A DNA stretch of 64,000 bases from Boletus sp. NGJ (lineage: Eukaryota > Basidiomycota > Agaricomycetes > Boletales > Boletaceae): the NCBI GenBank assembly GCA_019096195.1, contig JAGTXK010000091.1, positions 868,001-932,000 on the forward strand, written 5' to 3'. The notes beneath the pieces were generated by a model. The model saw only the letters and a list, made by a program, of their open reading frames with translations, was not told the DNA's origin and searched no databases. The position numbers and the translations under genes were made by a program. Positions 1-13,123 of the stretch are shown here, piece by piece (position 1 is the stretch's first letter; each line of letters opens with the position of its first letter).

Positions 1-659
1 TATTCACGCCACGTTGCAATTCGTTCGGATCGAAATCTGACGACGTTCGATGGCCGCGGAGGACCGGCTTTCTCGAATATGAACGAGCGAGTCGTACGTG
101 GAGTGAGACCAGACGGTTCGTGGTGCAAACCTGTGACTTCAAATTTAATCCGCAGTATGTTATGTGGGGGAGATCCAAAGCCTCGGAGCACGAGCACAGC
201 TTCAAACGGTCTATCACACCGAGCAGAAACATCTGAATGAAAGTGGACATTAGATAGAACACGTTGAAAGGGTGTGGATATCTCCCTGAATCTGAATCTC
301 CGACTGAAAATACCCAGGGTGCATTACTCGTCGAAAAAGAAAAGGGAATAACAAACGGTGCTCCAGACGACGGGCTTGAGTAGACGGCGGCTACGAACCC
401 ATCCCCAGCGTTTCCCAGATTCAAACCCCGAACGTCAAGTGATACGCAGAGGTCGAAAGGACGTGATAGATGCACGGACGATAAAGCCAGCCGAGGGCAA
501 AGATACGTACCACGTAGATACGGAAAAAAAAAATACGATGCAGAAAAAGCGTACCGTAAACAGTACGACCACACAAAAAAAAATACAAGGGAGGCACCAA
601 AAAAGAAAAAAACGAAAGACGTCGAATGACGAAAACGAGTACATGTAAACACATCACCT
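1..659. other. no gene recognised; 3' flank of the HSF-type gene
   Basis: Only short, mutually overlapping reading frames occur here and none resembles a known protein. It lies downstream of the stop codon of the minus-strand HSF-type gene and probably holds its 3' UTR. Stretches at 520-610 are A-rich on the plus strand, so T-rich in the transcript of that gene. Confidence 0.5.
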
Positions 660-3600
660 TCACTGTCCAAACGAACTCCCACTTCTTCCTCTCCCCGTCC
701 AATTTGCACTCAATCCACCTTGCGCCGGACTCCCCTCCCACATTGGCGCAGAATCACTCCTGGACCTTGATCCCACCACCTTGTTAGCCCCTACACCTGG
801 ACCTGCCGTCGGCGACGACCCACCCGTCAACGATATCGGCGAAGGCAGCTTGGCATCCTCGCCCGCCTCACTCGGCACAATATCCATTTCCTCCCCTCCT
901 CGCAGGCCCGCGTCCAATCCGTCCTTTAACTTGTCACCCTCGGTTCGCGCGCGCTTCTCCAGTCGTCCGTCACCGTCTGTCTCGAGCGTGAGCGTGATAT
1001 TGGGCTGTCTCGCTGAACGCCCGCCAATATAGCTCAGACTCTTCGAGTGTCCCGGTCCTTGACGGAAAAAGTTGGGGGCGAAATCGGACGTGGTGGGTGA
1101 GGATGACGGTGTGTGCAAGGCATGGGGAAACTGACAGGGATTCGTGGGTATCATGTGCGTATTTGTGTTGGGGTAGGTTTGCGATTCTCGAGATGGGGAT
1201 CGAGAGTGTGAGCCGGGGTACGGCGAGGGTGACGTCGGCGAGGTGATAAAAATGTTTGGTGAATGTGGATGACGCGTAAACAGATGTGGTGAGGGTGAAG
1301 GAGATGGCGAAGGGATCGGGGAAGGAGAAACGTCAAACGACAGAGAGAGCTCGTGAAGCTCTTGCAGAATGCCCGGCGGGACTGATCATCCTGCTCAGCA
1401 TGCAAAAAAAAGGAGGGGCAGATCAAAACGTACCTCCGTCTGGTTCTCGGTCTATGCTCAAACTTACAGCTGCGCCGCCGATCGACGGTGAACCATTAGC
1501 ACCACCTTTTCCGGTAACATCGACCAGCGCCTTGACAACACCGACAAGCTTCTCGACTCTTTTCCTCTCCTTGAAGATCTCGCTTTCTGCCCATTGCTTC
1601 CACTCTTCTCCTCCAAAGGGTTCCCCAGAGAACGCAAAGCCAGGTACGTTCAATCCGCCGCCTGCCCATACGTTAAAGCGTGAACTCTGAGTGTCCCATT
1701 CTTCCCCGCCTTGACCTCCGCCCATACCCATTGTGATACCTGTCATGGGACCACCCCCCATGTGGACATTCATGCCATCCTCATCCTCCCAGTCGACATC
1801 CCTTTCGCCATCATCGCCTCCCAGGTTCGACGACGACCTCGAGTGTGTAAGAACCTGCCCGCCTCCCAAACCGATCTGAGAGTTGGGTGAAATGGACTGC
1901 GAACCTTCAGAGGGTCCCCCGAAATTAGCCGAGATGGTCGCTGGTCCGTGATTGGCTGCAGGTGGCACATGCTGGGGTAAACGGCTGCTCAATGACCTGA
2001 CTTCTCGCCACAGTGCGCGGTTCTCATCGCGGAGTTCGGATAAAAGGCGCGCAACTTCACCTGGAAGTTCAACGCTATTCGGACAAGTTAGTGCTTGCGC
2101 AGACGAGATAGGGGATTTCCCCACCGGTTCCTCTCTCTCGGGTCGGGTTCTAGCGCCTTGCGCTTTATCGCGTCTAGTAAATCTGGGCGGCCACGCAGAA
2201 ATTTTGCATGGGAAAACTCCCAAGTTTGGGAAGAGGAGGACGTGCGTTGGGCGCGCGGTGTCTATGATGATGATAATCGTGATCGCAAGCGCGTGTATTT
2301 ACGTTTCGGTGAACCATGTACGCGCGCAAAGTTGTGCATATATGCAAACAAGGACAGATTCAAAGACAGCGCGAGCGAGATAAAGATTGAAACCGATCAT
2401 TATGACAAGACGACGGCATGGGGAGTGCAATGACGTACCCTGTTGATCTTGTGGAATCCGTACATGTTCAGTTGACGGACAAAGGACGAGAACTGCGCAT
2501 ACAATCAACGTTGAAATCGGAGAGAAAGATATACGAGGAGACGTACGTTATTGTGCTTAAAGTGGGACCCAAGTATGCTCCTACTAAACTCGCCGACGTT
2601 AGACACAACGAAGCTAAGCAAGGCGTCGATTTGAGATTTGAGCATGGCCGGGGGAATAAACAAGTACCTTGTCCCTAATTCCGTCCATGTGATGAAGTGC
2701 TGGGACTTGGCGTCGTTGATCATGCTACGGGGAGATACACTGGTTATCACGCGTATGGGGCGTGGCGAGCACGACTTACTGATACAGTTTTGTTACAAAG
2801 TTGTTTGTGCCAACAGACTTTCCCATGAGATTCTGCCCTTGTTGGCCCGACGACCCGGATGCTTTTGAGTTGGCGTTGCCTGGAGGAAATCAGTCAGGGG
2901 CGTGATGGACGATGGAAATCCGTGTTCACCAAATGGACCACTGGCAGAGAACGACCCAGAAGGACTACCGAAATCGTCGTCCGAGCCATCATCACCCAGG
3001 GCGGAAAACCCAGGGCCTGCGCTATCGATTTCGTCGTAAGGCGAGGTCGGATTGGAATTGATTTCCAGTCGAGGATGAGGACGTTGCTGTTGTGGAGAGT
3101 GTGACTGGGAAAGGGACGAGTGTGAGAGGGAGTGAGAGAGGGAGCGGGAGTGGGAGTGGGATGGGTGGGATGAAGGGGAAGAGGTGGAAGAGGTCGGGAG
3201 AGGAGGGGAAGAGGCAGTCGTCGTGATGATGGGATGGGGAAGGGGGTGCTGTCCAGGCTGAGTGGTCTGGGGGGAAGAGTAGGAGTGCGAGTGCGAATGG
3301 TGGTGCATGCTGTGTGTAGCGGTGACAGCAGATGGGGAGACGGGGAGGGTGCTCGTGAGGCTTCGTTTTCGGGGGACACTTTTCTCGACGGCGAGTTCTG
3401 AAGAGGTGGCGGAGTGTGAACCTGTGCTGGGCCGTCTCTGGGTGAGAACAGGGTCTGGGGTCGGGGAGAGACCACCCGAGGAGGGGATGGGATCGCCAAA
3501 GTTGTAGGAGAATTGGAGCTGGGGGGAGACAATAGGCATGTTTTGGGGAGAGGTGGGTGTTATCGGGGAGATGGAAGGGATTGAGTGGTGGGCATGGAGC

Positions 3601-3887
3601 GGGTGTGGATGAAGCTGTCCGGGTTGTGCTTGGGCGTGCGTTGGTGGCGATGCGACGGAGAGTCCGCTGAGATTGAGGGAGAGACCGGACGCGGTCGGAT
3701 GCGGGTCCGCGGTGGGTGACGTCTGTGATGCAGCCGGCTGCGAGGGCTGGAAGAGATAGGGACCCGCAGGTGAGACTGGGGAGGGAAAGGGGACCTGCTG
3801 CTGCTGTTGCTGCTGCTGAGACGGGGGTGTGGTCAGGAGGTGAGGTGGCCAGACGGATGGTTTATGGGAATAATCCGAAAAGTCCAT
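660..3887 (-). CDS. heat-shock-factor type (HSF domain) transcription factor
   Basis: A nuclear DNA-binding regulator of the HSF family. Eight exons join cleanly: 3887-2930, 2879-2780, 2724-2668, 2613-2547, 2492-2439, 2261-2125, 2074-1434 and 1381-660. The sum, 2736 nt, is a multiple of three and gives about 911 residues. Residues 1-340 are Pro/Ser/Gln/His-rich with an octa-Gln run. The HSF DNA-binding domain spans about 345-450, with NNFVTKLYHMIND, FKHNNFSSFVRQLNMYGF and WEFSHAKFLRGRPDLLD. It is split by four introns. A heptad-rich stretch follows (LPGEVARLLSELRDEN), then a second one near 640 (ERKRVEKLVGVVKALV), as in HSF oligomerisation regions. The C-terminus is disordered and Ser/Gly-rich. 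The first ATG in the conserved frame is at 3887; codons upstream of it lack an ATG. Whether it is the Hsf1 orthologue or an Sfl1/Mga2-like paralogue cannot be told by eye. Confidence 0.93.
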
Positions 3888-4160
3888 CTCACGAACGGGT
3901 TGGGGGGGGGCTGAGACGGACAAGTGTTCGTGCCAGAGAGTCGCTCTTAAAATGGATGTTCAGCATCGCCACTACAGCTTGGTCGTCTTTCTACTGTACT
4001 CTTTAACGTAATCCTGCGGGGCCCACACACACACCACCCCCTCACAGCCTCGTCCTCGCTCCTTCCCGTCATCCCGTCAACCGACCATTTATACCTCCAC
4101 CATTCCGTTTACTGTCCGCTCCCTCTCCCGCCGATCCAATTCAACACAACTCCAATGGTA
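3888..4160 (-). promoter_or_regulatory. probable 5' flank of the HSF-type gene
   Basis: This stretch separates the HSF start codon from the unresolved region to the right. The plus strand is strongly pyrimidine-rich at 4020-4130, with a CACACACACACCACC run. Such CT-rich tracts are common around fungal transcription starts. No TATA box or heat-shock element array was recognised with confidence. Confidence 0.3.
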
Positions 4161-6072
4161 CCCCACGCCATCAAAACGTGTCAGATTCCTCGTCGATGCC
4201 AATCGCTTCGCTTGATGACGCCATTATTCAATTCCCCGTGACACTAATCCGAGTCCCTGAAACGCCGCAGCGCCGTCTCCACGAGTCCGAACGAGATAAG
4301 CTCCATGGTCTATACCATGCGTCTCCCGCGAGTCCCTGCGCGGAGCAACCAGCTCTTAAAACGAACCACCATATCTGAAATAGACCCTATCCCACTACCT
4401 ACACTCACTCCGGTGCCAACGGGCGCAGACCGCAAAAGTCATCCATCTCGAGCCTCGCTCATTTCGATCACATCGAACGGTTAACGGCGTCCTCGCACAT
4501 CCGCCTGCAAAAACACGCGCAACACCCTCCTCCATTCGTCCCTCCCAGTCGTGCTCCACGCGTTCCCCTCTCAACCTTCCGTCGGCGATGACTCATCAGC
4601 AGCCTTATCGTTGGTGGGGCAGTGCGGATCTCAGCTCAAGGCGACCTCCCCGTTTGATGCGAGTGACCCGCCTGTCGCTCGTCCCGATTCTTACGTCCCT
4701 CATGGTGTCCGAGATCACAACATGCACTCTCAGTGCAACGATATGCCATCAGATCATCAGATCTCCCGTCTCCGAGAGCGCACACGGCGGAACACACCAT
4801 CAGTGGCTATCCGCATGCGGTTGTCCTCACCGTACACTCGCTCCCTTGCGCGCTTTCATTGTATCTTTGTATGATATCTTACGGGCTGCTCAGTCGTGCC
4901 CAAACCCGTGCAACACCACTACCAAAATCAGGTGCCCGCAAACGCGATGTCCATCATGACCCGATCGAACGAACCGTTCAACGTCCCATCCCTCATTGAT
5001 GGATACATCAGACATCAACGGCTTCTCTCACCCGTTTGAGTACCAGCTGATGCTCGAGAAAACACTATATGCATATGGCGTGTCCCTAATCTTGACGCCT
5101 TGAGGACTCTGGAAGGCGACGACCCATCATATGGGTGGACCACTATTACACCTCCTACGACGGGAAAACCCCTTACGAGCCTTACGTGCACATTCCATCA
5201 CAGATTAATAGCTACAGAGCATATCTCTTGGAAGAATTGACAATTGCTGAATGGGCGTCAGTTTACGTAAGCAACATAAAGTGGGAGGGCTACTTTGCTG
5301 TTCCGCAAAGAACGACTCCTTGTGCCGAGTCCGAGTTGCCCCGCATTGAATCTCTATCCATCTCAGCGTTACCTCGAAAGTGGCGCACCCACTTGCGGGT
5401 ATCAGAAGGTCATAGTTGCGTGAGGTGAGGTGCGTATCATCGAGCTCCACAGTCCCTATGATAGACTGGTTTACCCTATCTCATAACTACTAGTTACCAT
5501 CCGTTTCGACGACGTAAGCCTTCATGGTTGTGATACCCCAACGAGTGGCCCCTCCGAGGTCTCCGAACAACTATCCGACTCCGACTCGCGGCTCGGAGCT
5601 TCAAGACGGGTGCAGACGAGCGTTTTTCCGTCTCGTTCCTACCGCTGGTTAAACGTCAAAAGTGAGTAGATGAGGTAACGTATTGCACGTCGTCTCGCGT
5701 TCACGTTCAGGTCCCTTGCCACGGTGCCCACTGCAATCACGATAACATACACTGGATACACGCCCGCCCTGTGACGTCCACGGAAGAGACCGAGGTCGTG
5801 ATCATGGGGGTTGATTCAGATGACGACTGACTGACCCCCGGAAACTGGAATTCCTTCGAGTACGGGCTGGTGTAAACTTGTCCCGACAATGTCACTGGGG
5901 TCGTTTCAAGCGTCAGCTTCACGCCTTTGGTACGCGCGAGAGCCGTTGCTGTTGGACCCAGTGGCAACAATATTCGGGAGGTGTCCAAGTGAGGCTGACA
6001 TTAATGACACTGACAGGTTCATCCTCTGTGCCCTCGACCGTCATCAATACTTGGTATAGTAGTAGCTCTTGA
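4160..6072 (+). other. unresolved stretch; possible broken or unrecognised multi-exon gene
   Basis: Several plus-strand segments look like coding sequence, but no single chain of frames holds together. Examples are a 59-codon frame from ATG 4313 (rich in Pro/Thr/Ser), a frame at 4903-5037 reading VPKPVQHHYQNQVPANAM then PFNVPSLIDGYIRHQRLL, a frame near 5086-5238, and one at 5710-5830 with VPCHGAHCNHDNIHWIH ending in a DSDDD tail. The Cys/His spacing of the last piece is vaguely like a zinc-binding module, but no family is assigned. Adjacent frames look equally plausible, which fits a decayed host gene. A minus-strand frame at 5737-5988 overlaps it and is not favoured. Confidence 0.3.
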
Positions 6073-6391
6073 GGCGTCGAGGCTCGAGACTGTTTCAAAG
6101 GCCCTCACATCGGTAGAAGGAAAGAAAAGTAAAAAATCAATCCGCATAACGAGTGTACTACAAATATTGTAATAGCCGGCCAAAAACACTCAAAAGAGCA
6201 CCGACGGTACGTAGAAAAAGAAGAAGCTAACAATCGAGGGCGAGAAATGGAAGCGGTTACTACTCGCAGTTCGTGTGAAAAAAAAAAAAAAAAAAAAAAA
6301 AGATATAAATCCAAGGATGAGCAGACAATGGCTTTTAACGAGGTATGGGAATGAAGGAATGAAGAAAAGAGGCGTCAACGTCTCAATCCCT
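6073..6391. other. intergenic, contains a 24-nt A tract
   Basis: No gene seen. The plus strand has an uninterrupted run of A at 6278-6301. It is downstream of the minus-strand Rho GEF gene, so it would be a T tract in or after its 3' UTR. Confidence 0.6.
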
Positions 6392-9300
6392 TCAGTTCCA
6401 CGAATTAGCAGCCAGCATGTTCGGCGAATGCGGAGGCGAACTGGATTGTTGGAAATACGCAGACTGGGATGGAGACGCTATCGAGCCAGGCGGGTAGAGA
6501 GGAACCGTTGGTACAAGCTCGAATACGTGTTGTGCAATCGCCCGCGGTCGCCCAGGTTGCACAGTCTGACCCAAGGGCTCAGGTGCAGACATGACGGCGT
6601 GTATTCGAGGATCAAAATTCATCGTCTGTTGGAACCCTTCTGCACCTGCGATGCCTGCTGTGCCGGACGTGCCACGGCCATCCCAGATGCACCGGATCTC
6701 ATTCCCAGGAATAATCTGCGCAAGAAGACCGTTCGAGACGTGTCTCACTTCGATGAATCGTGAGTCAAAGAGGAGGATGTATGGCCAGTGCATGGCTACG
6801 CGCTCTGCAGTGCCCTCCCACTCGATCGTTCCCGTAGAACGACTTGGCGCTCCGTGTTTGTCCACATAAATGCCGAATTCTACGACCGTTGTGAGCACTG
6901 GGCTGGATGATAACGATGCCTTACCATCATAACACAACAGAAACTCATTTTCGACGCGAAACATACCCATCGGCTTGCACGATTCGCACCGTTTTGCCAA
7001 CCGCTCATGACCATCGTCTCGAAGCGGAATCGTAACACTCTTGAAACTGGTGACCGCGATGTCAGCGAAATACACCCTCGGCATCAATGGGTAAACATAC
7101 TCAGTAAGATCCATGATTTCGAAACCCTTGGTGCAAAGGATCGCAATCTTTGCTTTCAAAAAGACCAAGTCGAACGATTCGGAGGGTAAGAAGAATTCCT
7201 GACAGCAAGAAAGGTCAACTTGAAAGCAAAATCGGTAACCACGCCGCGCACCCTGTATAAACGGAACCACTCCGACCGAGCAGGTCGTATGCCAAACCTC
7301 GACGTGAACGAAGCAGGCGCTTTGGATCGTTCGTTGATTTTCTCGACAACGGGCTCGAGCACACGGAAGACACTGTCGAGCTACGAGAAGGTAACTAAGG
7401 ATCATAGATTCCATCCATGTGAAAAAAAAACCGACCCCTTTTTTCTTCATGTAGATAACCAACGTCCGACCGCTTTGGTTACCGACACTGAAGAAGTGGA
7501 CGTCCCTGGTACCATTGACTCGTTGGGGAGTCTGCGATGTATGCGCGCTTTGCGGCGACGATGGAACAAGTGCTTCTATATGATAGGCAAATAGGGCCTA
7601 TACAAGCGTCCTCTGTGCATTCCGCAAAGTCATGATAAGGTGACAAGCTTACCTTGTCTGCCAGGACGAGGAACATCCCAAAGTCTTCCAACATCGCACA
7701 CTGCGTAACCATCTTAAGGTGCAGCACGCGACGCATAGCTGACACGAGCACCGAGATTAGATTGCCGACCACCAGCGAGAAGGAAGCTTACATCGAGAGT
7801 CATGTCTGAAGCCGATCCACACACCCTCTGCACATCCAATCGCAACGAGCGCCCTGCCATCCGTCGTAGCTGCAGATGGTGGTCAATAAGGATCCATATT
7901 CGCACTGCAAACGAATGACTCACTGAACGGCACAGAGCACGTCACCTTGCCGGTAAACGAATTTTCGTGGTTCCACGATGGCGCAGTTGTGCTCACAGAG
8001 ATCGCAGGTATGAAGAAGGTATCCGTGCTGAGCGGTTCCATCTCAAATACCTTGTTAGACTCCTGAACGACCTTGCGCAAACCGATCGCTTCTTCCAGCT
8101 TTTGCTTCCACTCCGCCCGTGCTTGGGGAGTCTCTGTGAACAGCGTATATAGCCCACCCAGTCTCCCGCTGTAATGGATTGTGCAGGGGTAGACAAGACG
8201 AGAATCCACCGCACTATCGGGCACGCTACTACCTGGTGTTTGGGGTCCGCCGCCATCGCCATGTCTGTTACCAAGTCCTAGACGCAGAATGCCTGTGCTC
8301 CGTTGCGTCGGCGGGTCCAAGAAGCTGGTGAGGTTTAATAGGTCCAGAGGAATGGGCTATGTGTGCTTTTAGTTGCGAGGGTTATCGGATTGTCTGCAAT
8401 CACTAACCCTTCGATTGACGTGATACTTTGTCACACCATCTCTCTCCTTCGTCTTCGTCAGGACCACTACATACCACTTGTCAACTAAGAGAACGGAGTA
8501 GGTGGATTATGGTGACTTACGGTAGTTGTCAAACAGAAGGACAAAGAGTTCAGTCCATCCATTCCACTCGAAACCGGTCTCCGGCTGTCTCAGCAATTTG
8601 CTAGCATGGACTAATGATCGATTCTCATTCATCAAATCCATATCCTTGCGTCCAGATTCGTCAACATTCAACTCGTACAACTGTTATAAGCATACTTACC
8701 ACCGCCTCCCCTGGTTTAAACACGATATTCGAGTTGTAGCACCACAACTGTACCTTTTGTTTTGCAGACTCGACGCCCGGCTCGGTGTCTTTTCCAAGCG
8801 ACTTGATGATCTCGAGAACCTGGGGGATGGCTTCGCGGTCCTCGTGACCTGTCGGAGTCTCCTCGTATATGCCTTTCAGCAGTAGCTCGTATCGCAAAAG
8901 TCGAGGTATAGGACGGTTGATGAAGCTTTTCATGTCTAAACGATGAGCGTCGGGATGACGCGTACATTGCTGTGGACGAGATCAGCACTGCAGGAAGGAA
9001 AACACGGTGAAACAATACACATACGTCGACAAAGGTCTTGAACTCAAAATTGTTGGCCATCTCGTCGTCTATTCGATACGCTGCGATCGGGTAATTGGGA
9101 ATATATTCCATGTAAGCTTCCCGGAAGCTCAACGCGGCATCGAACACCGGCGCTGTGATACTCTTGACTGTGGGATGCTCCTCGCGTTGGATCTCGTGCA
9201 GTTGATCAAGCAACTTGCGGTGATGAGTATAGATTTCTGCGAAATTGTGGAACACGTCTCCCATGAAACTCTCCAACCTTTCCCGTGGAATGATGGAAGG

Positions 9301-12300
9301 GTCTTGCATCCGCAGCGGTTGGATATACATCTAACAAAACGAAATGTTCGGGCACTGCTAGGCAGATCACCAAGGCATCATCTCGTACCGTGTCAATGTT
9401 TTCCAGATCCCTCACGTACCCCATTTCACCCTTGATCAACTCAAAGATGATCCTGAAAATATCATTAGTCCCCAACACCATTCCCTAAACGTGGGTTGCT
9501 CACGCCTGGCGTTTCCCCTCAGATTTGCTCAAGCCTTCTCTTACTTCATTGGGAACCAAATCGTGCCATTCCCACTTTGCGCTAGCGCCTTTACCCATGG
9601 CACTCTGGAACGTACGCAGTTGAGCGACGTTCTGCAGATCCTTGATAGCATGGATGGCTTCTGCAAGATAATAGGCATCCGGGTTTCCTTCCGTTGTTTC
9701 CTTCATGATCGCTTCGAGGGCAAGAGGATACTTTTGGAGATGCTCCGAAGGTCGTGACAAGAAATGCTTCAAGTCCAAACGACGAGACTCTTGCTGCCGC
9801 ACAGATTGGCGTGAACATTCCTACAAACCAAACGGAAGCCACCCATAAGTAAGCCAAAGACTCGATGGTATTCAGCGCAGATATCACTACGAACCTCGAG
9901 GAAAAGTCTCAGATTAGCATTCGCCTCAATCTCTTCCTTGAATCGCTTCTCGGCCAAGGGAAGACGAGCGACGTAGGTAGGATATGCGTATCGGAAGCTT
10001 CTAGCAGCCTCGACGAAAACGTCTCCAATCCTCTGAATGATCGGGGACTGTTCGCGTTGACGAACGTACATCGCCTCCACAAGTCGCTTATTGCATTCTC
10101 GTAGATCAAGGATGTTGCCGAATACCTCCTCGATGAATTCATCCAGTTGAGAAGCGGGCATGATGTGTGTTGCGCGGCGGAGAGGGCGAATGAATAGCTA
10201 ATCACAAGTGAGTGAAGAGTCAGGTATTGGAAATAGTTGCAACGAACAGATTCAACCGAATCGAGATCTTGAACATACTGTTCCTCTTGACTTATCGTTT
10301 TGTGTATGATCCTTTGCCGAAAACATGAGGATAACGATGTAAAACACAGTGGAAACAAACGTTTGACGATGAATCTCGCTCTCCGGAAGACTACGAAGAA
10401 TGCTAGGGTCTACTGTATTCAACCAATTTTCCGTCTACCATAACACCGTAAGCAGTAGTCTCTGGGACCTGTCTGTCAACTTACATGAGGCGTAACATCT
10501 GGTTCAGGTACTGGGGTGATGTCTGTCACGAGACTCGCCTAAAACAACATCAACTTGCATAATGGATGCGGTTTGGGGACTCACACGTCTTCTTGGACAA
10601 ACCCACGAATAACACGGATCTTCCTCGCTACATGTTGAGGTGTAACACTTTGTGAGCATGGTAATCACAGCTGTTGGTAGCTCTTCCCTTTCCCTCTGTG
10701 ACTCCGAATTACCCTCGAGGTCATCGAGGAACATGTACACGTCCTCGACTCCGTCCTGTAGCGGTTTATCGCCCCACTCAACTTCATAAAAGAAGAGTTG
10801 ACTCTGGAGGCTACGCGCTACCTGTAACGCTGCACGCCTATCTGCCGTAGAGACACCGTGATTTATCAACAGTTCTCGTTGTATTTGTGATTGGATTGTC
10901 GACTTTGAATGGATCGTCAGAATCCAAACGATGAACATCGAGGACGCGTCCACATACGACTATGTCCTTGCCAGTAAAGGCACGTGGATAAGGGATACTG
11001 CTCTTGACATGTGTGCCTCTTGGGACTTTGTCGCGCAATCTAACAGCGAGATGAGAGAGTAGACTAAAGTTGACAAAACGATCCGGATCTGGATCGTCGC
11101 TGTCAGTAAAGTACTCGTCATCTTCGTCTTCTTGATCAGCCAACGCTCCCCCGGAGTTGCCAGCAGCACCGAAGTCACCTGGCCGGGCGCGGTCGAAAGA
11201 GTCTGTACTGCCCCCATTGACGCCGTAGCCATTTCGAGAATCGTCGTATGTTTCGGGGTATCCCACAGTCGAGGGCCCGGCAGCTGAGAAAGCATGAGAA
11301 CCGACTGAGCTGTCCGTCGAAAGCACTGAAGAACCACCTTGTGATGTCTGATAATCACTGTAAGTAGCTGTAGTCGAAGCTGATAGATTCCGTCCAAGTA
11401 GATTTGTTTGAGCTGACGAAATTGTTGATCCTGTCGAGATAGCACGGCCTACGCCAACGTCTGAATCTTGTGAGTGCAGCTGCGTCAGCGTCGCTGGCTC
11501 AGGTATTCGGGCCAACGACGTACGGTTGATGAAATCGGTTGATGGTGAACGCTGAGGTTGTAAATCCTTAACACGTGAATTTAAAGGTGCATTTGTAGTG
11601 TTGTCCGGATGCAGACGGGCATTGGCGTGCGGATACGCGTCCGTGTATCTTGATTGGCTAGATAGTTGTTGTTGATGGGATGGACGGCTTCTGGGACGTT
11701 CCTCTGTGGTGTACATGTCAAGGAGTGAATTTTCCTCATAATGTCCCTTATAGCCTGGAATCGTGGGCGCCAGAGCACCAGGGGGTCGCGCGGAAGATTT
11801 GCGGGATAGCTGATCACGGATGTCGTCGGCACCTGGACCATTACCATTAGGATGGGTAGGGATAGCTGGAACTGGCTTGTAGATATTGGGGCCAATGTCC
11901 GATTGAGAATTCGTGATTGGTTTTCCAGGAGAAGTCGGAGAGGTTGCAGATCCGGTCGAGCCCCGACTACCCAGAAAACCAGAGGATTGCGGGCCAGGTG
12001 CTTGGGGTAATTGACGACGACTAAAGATGGAAGTATGAGAATGGCAAAAATTTATTTTAAATGAGCGTACCCGTCGACATTCGCTGTTCCTGAGTAAGAG
12101 GTATTGAGCACAGTCGGAGGGACTTCTGTGACATGAAGATCTGTAGGACTAGATACTTGTTGGAGAGCGGCACCAGGGGGAAGGGGTAATGGCCTAAGTC
12201 GCCTTTGGGAAGTAGGAGAAACAGTGGTCTCAATATTGGAACGAATTTCAGGGGGATGGGGTGGTTGTTCTGATACCGTAGTTGTGAGGCTGTACGTGAC

Positions 12301-12561
12301 CAAGCAGAAAGGGTGATACGTACGATGAAGGCGGGGAGGGGAGTTTCTTGCGGTAGATACAGGGGGACTAGCCAGATCCGGTTCTGCGCGGAATGCGTTG
12401 AGATAGTGTTCTCTTGAATTGACGGAGGCAGCGCTGAGAGGCGCGCGCTCTGTGGGCGAGGCAGACTCGTCGCCAAAGATGCGCCAAACTTCATCGTAGA
12501 GATGCTGAAGATCCTCGTCGCCAGGTGGAGGCGGTTTAGGGTTGGGTTGGAAGGCAGACAT
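6392..12561 (-). CDS. ROM2: Rho1 guanine-nucleotide exchange factor, Rom2 type, with tandem DH domains
   Basis: Activates Rho1 GTPase at the plasma membrane in the cell-wall integrity pathway, by family knowledge. The gene has about 20 short introns and roughly 1,600 codons. Order along the protein: a disordered Ser/Pro-rich N-terminus (12561 to about 11100); a DEP domain (about 11080-10690, FSLLSHLAVRLRDKVP, then the helix STADRRAALQVARSL); a linker with ENWLNTVDPSILRSLPESE; a first DH-like domain (about 10340-9540, KTISQEEQYVQDLDSVES to LDLKHFLSRPSEHLQKYPL); a second DH domain (about 9480-8660, FELIKGEMGYVRDLENIDT to FINRPIPRLLRYELLLKGI); a PH domain (about 8620-7960); and a CNH/citron domain (about 7900-6500, including FFLPSESFDLVFLKAKIAIL and IIPGNEIRCIWDGRG). 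The start is ATG at 12561 (MSAFQPNPK). It is divergent from the tRNA methyltransferase gene. Confidence 0.93.
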
Positions 12562-13123
12562 GATGGAATGAAGGAGGGCGAGACTTATCAAGGCACTGCG
12601 GTAGCTGTGATGAGCCTGTAAGGTCCTTGTAGTCGGAGTCCGCGTTGAGGCGACTAACGAGAGCGACGAAGGGAACGATGCTGGGTTTGCAGTGATCGGG
12701 CCAGGGAGTGCAGTGATGCGCGTGTAGACAAGTCAACGACGACCCGTAGTAGCTGCGCCGTCACGGTATTATTCACACCGGACCTCGGCCGTTGCGAGTA
12801 ACCGAATTGATGCCCACAAACTCGAAGAATACAGCCCCAATCCTCAAGACTTGGCCTACAATAAACGTCTTCAGTGCCCGTTGTATATGGTTGCGTACGA
12901 CGGCTGTCGTGTGCAAACCAGTCGCTGTGTGGACTGAAGTACTGAGGTTCGGTCGTGGTCTGAATCAAGGGCCGGACGGTGTGCCATACACGGACTTGTA
13001 CACGGACGCTGCACCGGCCGCAAGGCTTCAAATAATCTCTGGCATCAAGTTGACCGAGGACAGCCATCGTTCGATCTATTATCGGGTTCCCTCATACGCA
13101 GTGCCACTTGATCACTGATAAGC
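12562..13123. promoter_or_regulatory. shared upstream region of the divergent Rho GEF and tRNA methyltransferase genes
   Basis: 562 bp lies between two divergent start codons. Overlapping frames on both strands (12792-13118 plus, 12654-13067 minus) have no recognisable content and are taken as chance. No clear TATA element was seen. Confidence 0.5.

Noticed and set aside
5737-5988. Minus-strand gene with an S/T-rich product
   Set aside because: It overlaps plus-strand coding-like sequence, is short, and no neighbouring exons extend it.
6278-6301. The 24-nt A run as a retroposon tail
   Set aside because: No upstream retroposed sequence or target duplication was seen; a simple homopolymer is enough.
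12654-13118. Overlapping plus and minus open frames in the gap between the Rho GEF and methyltransferase genes
   Set aside because: Neither has similarity or splice support, and both lie in the expected divergent promoter.
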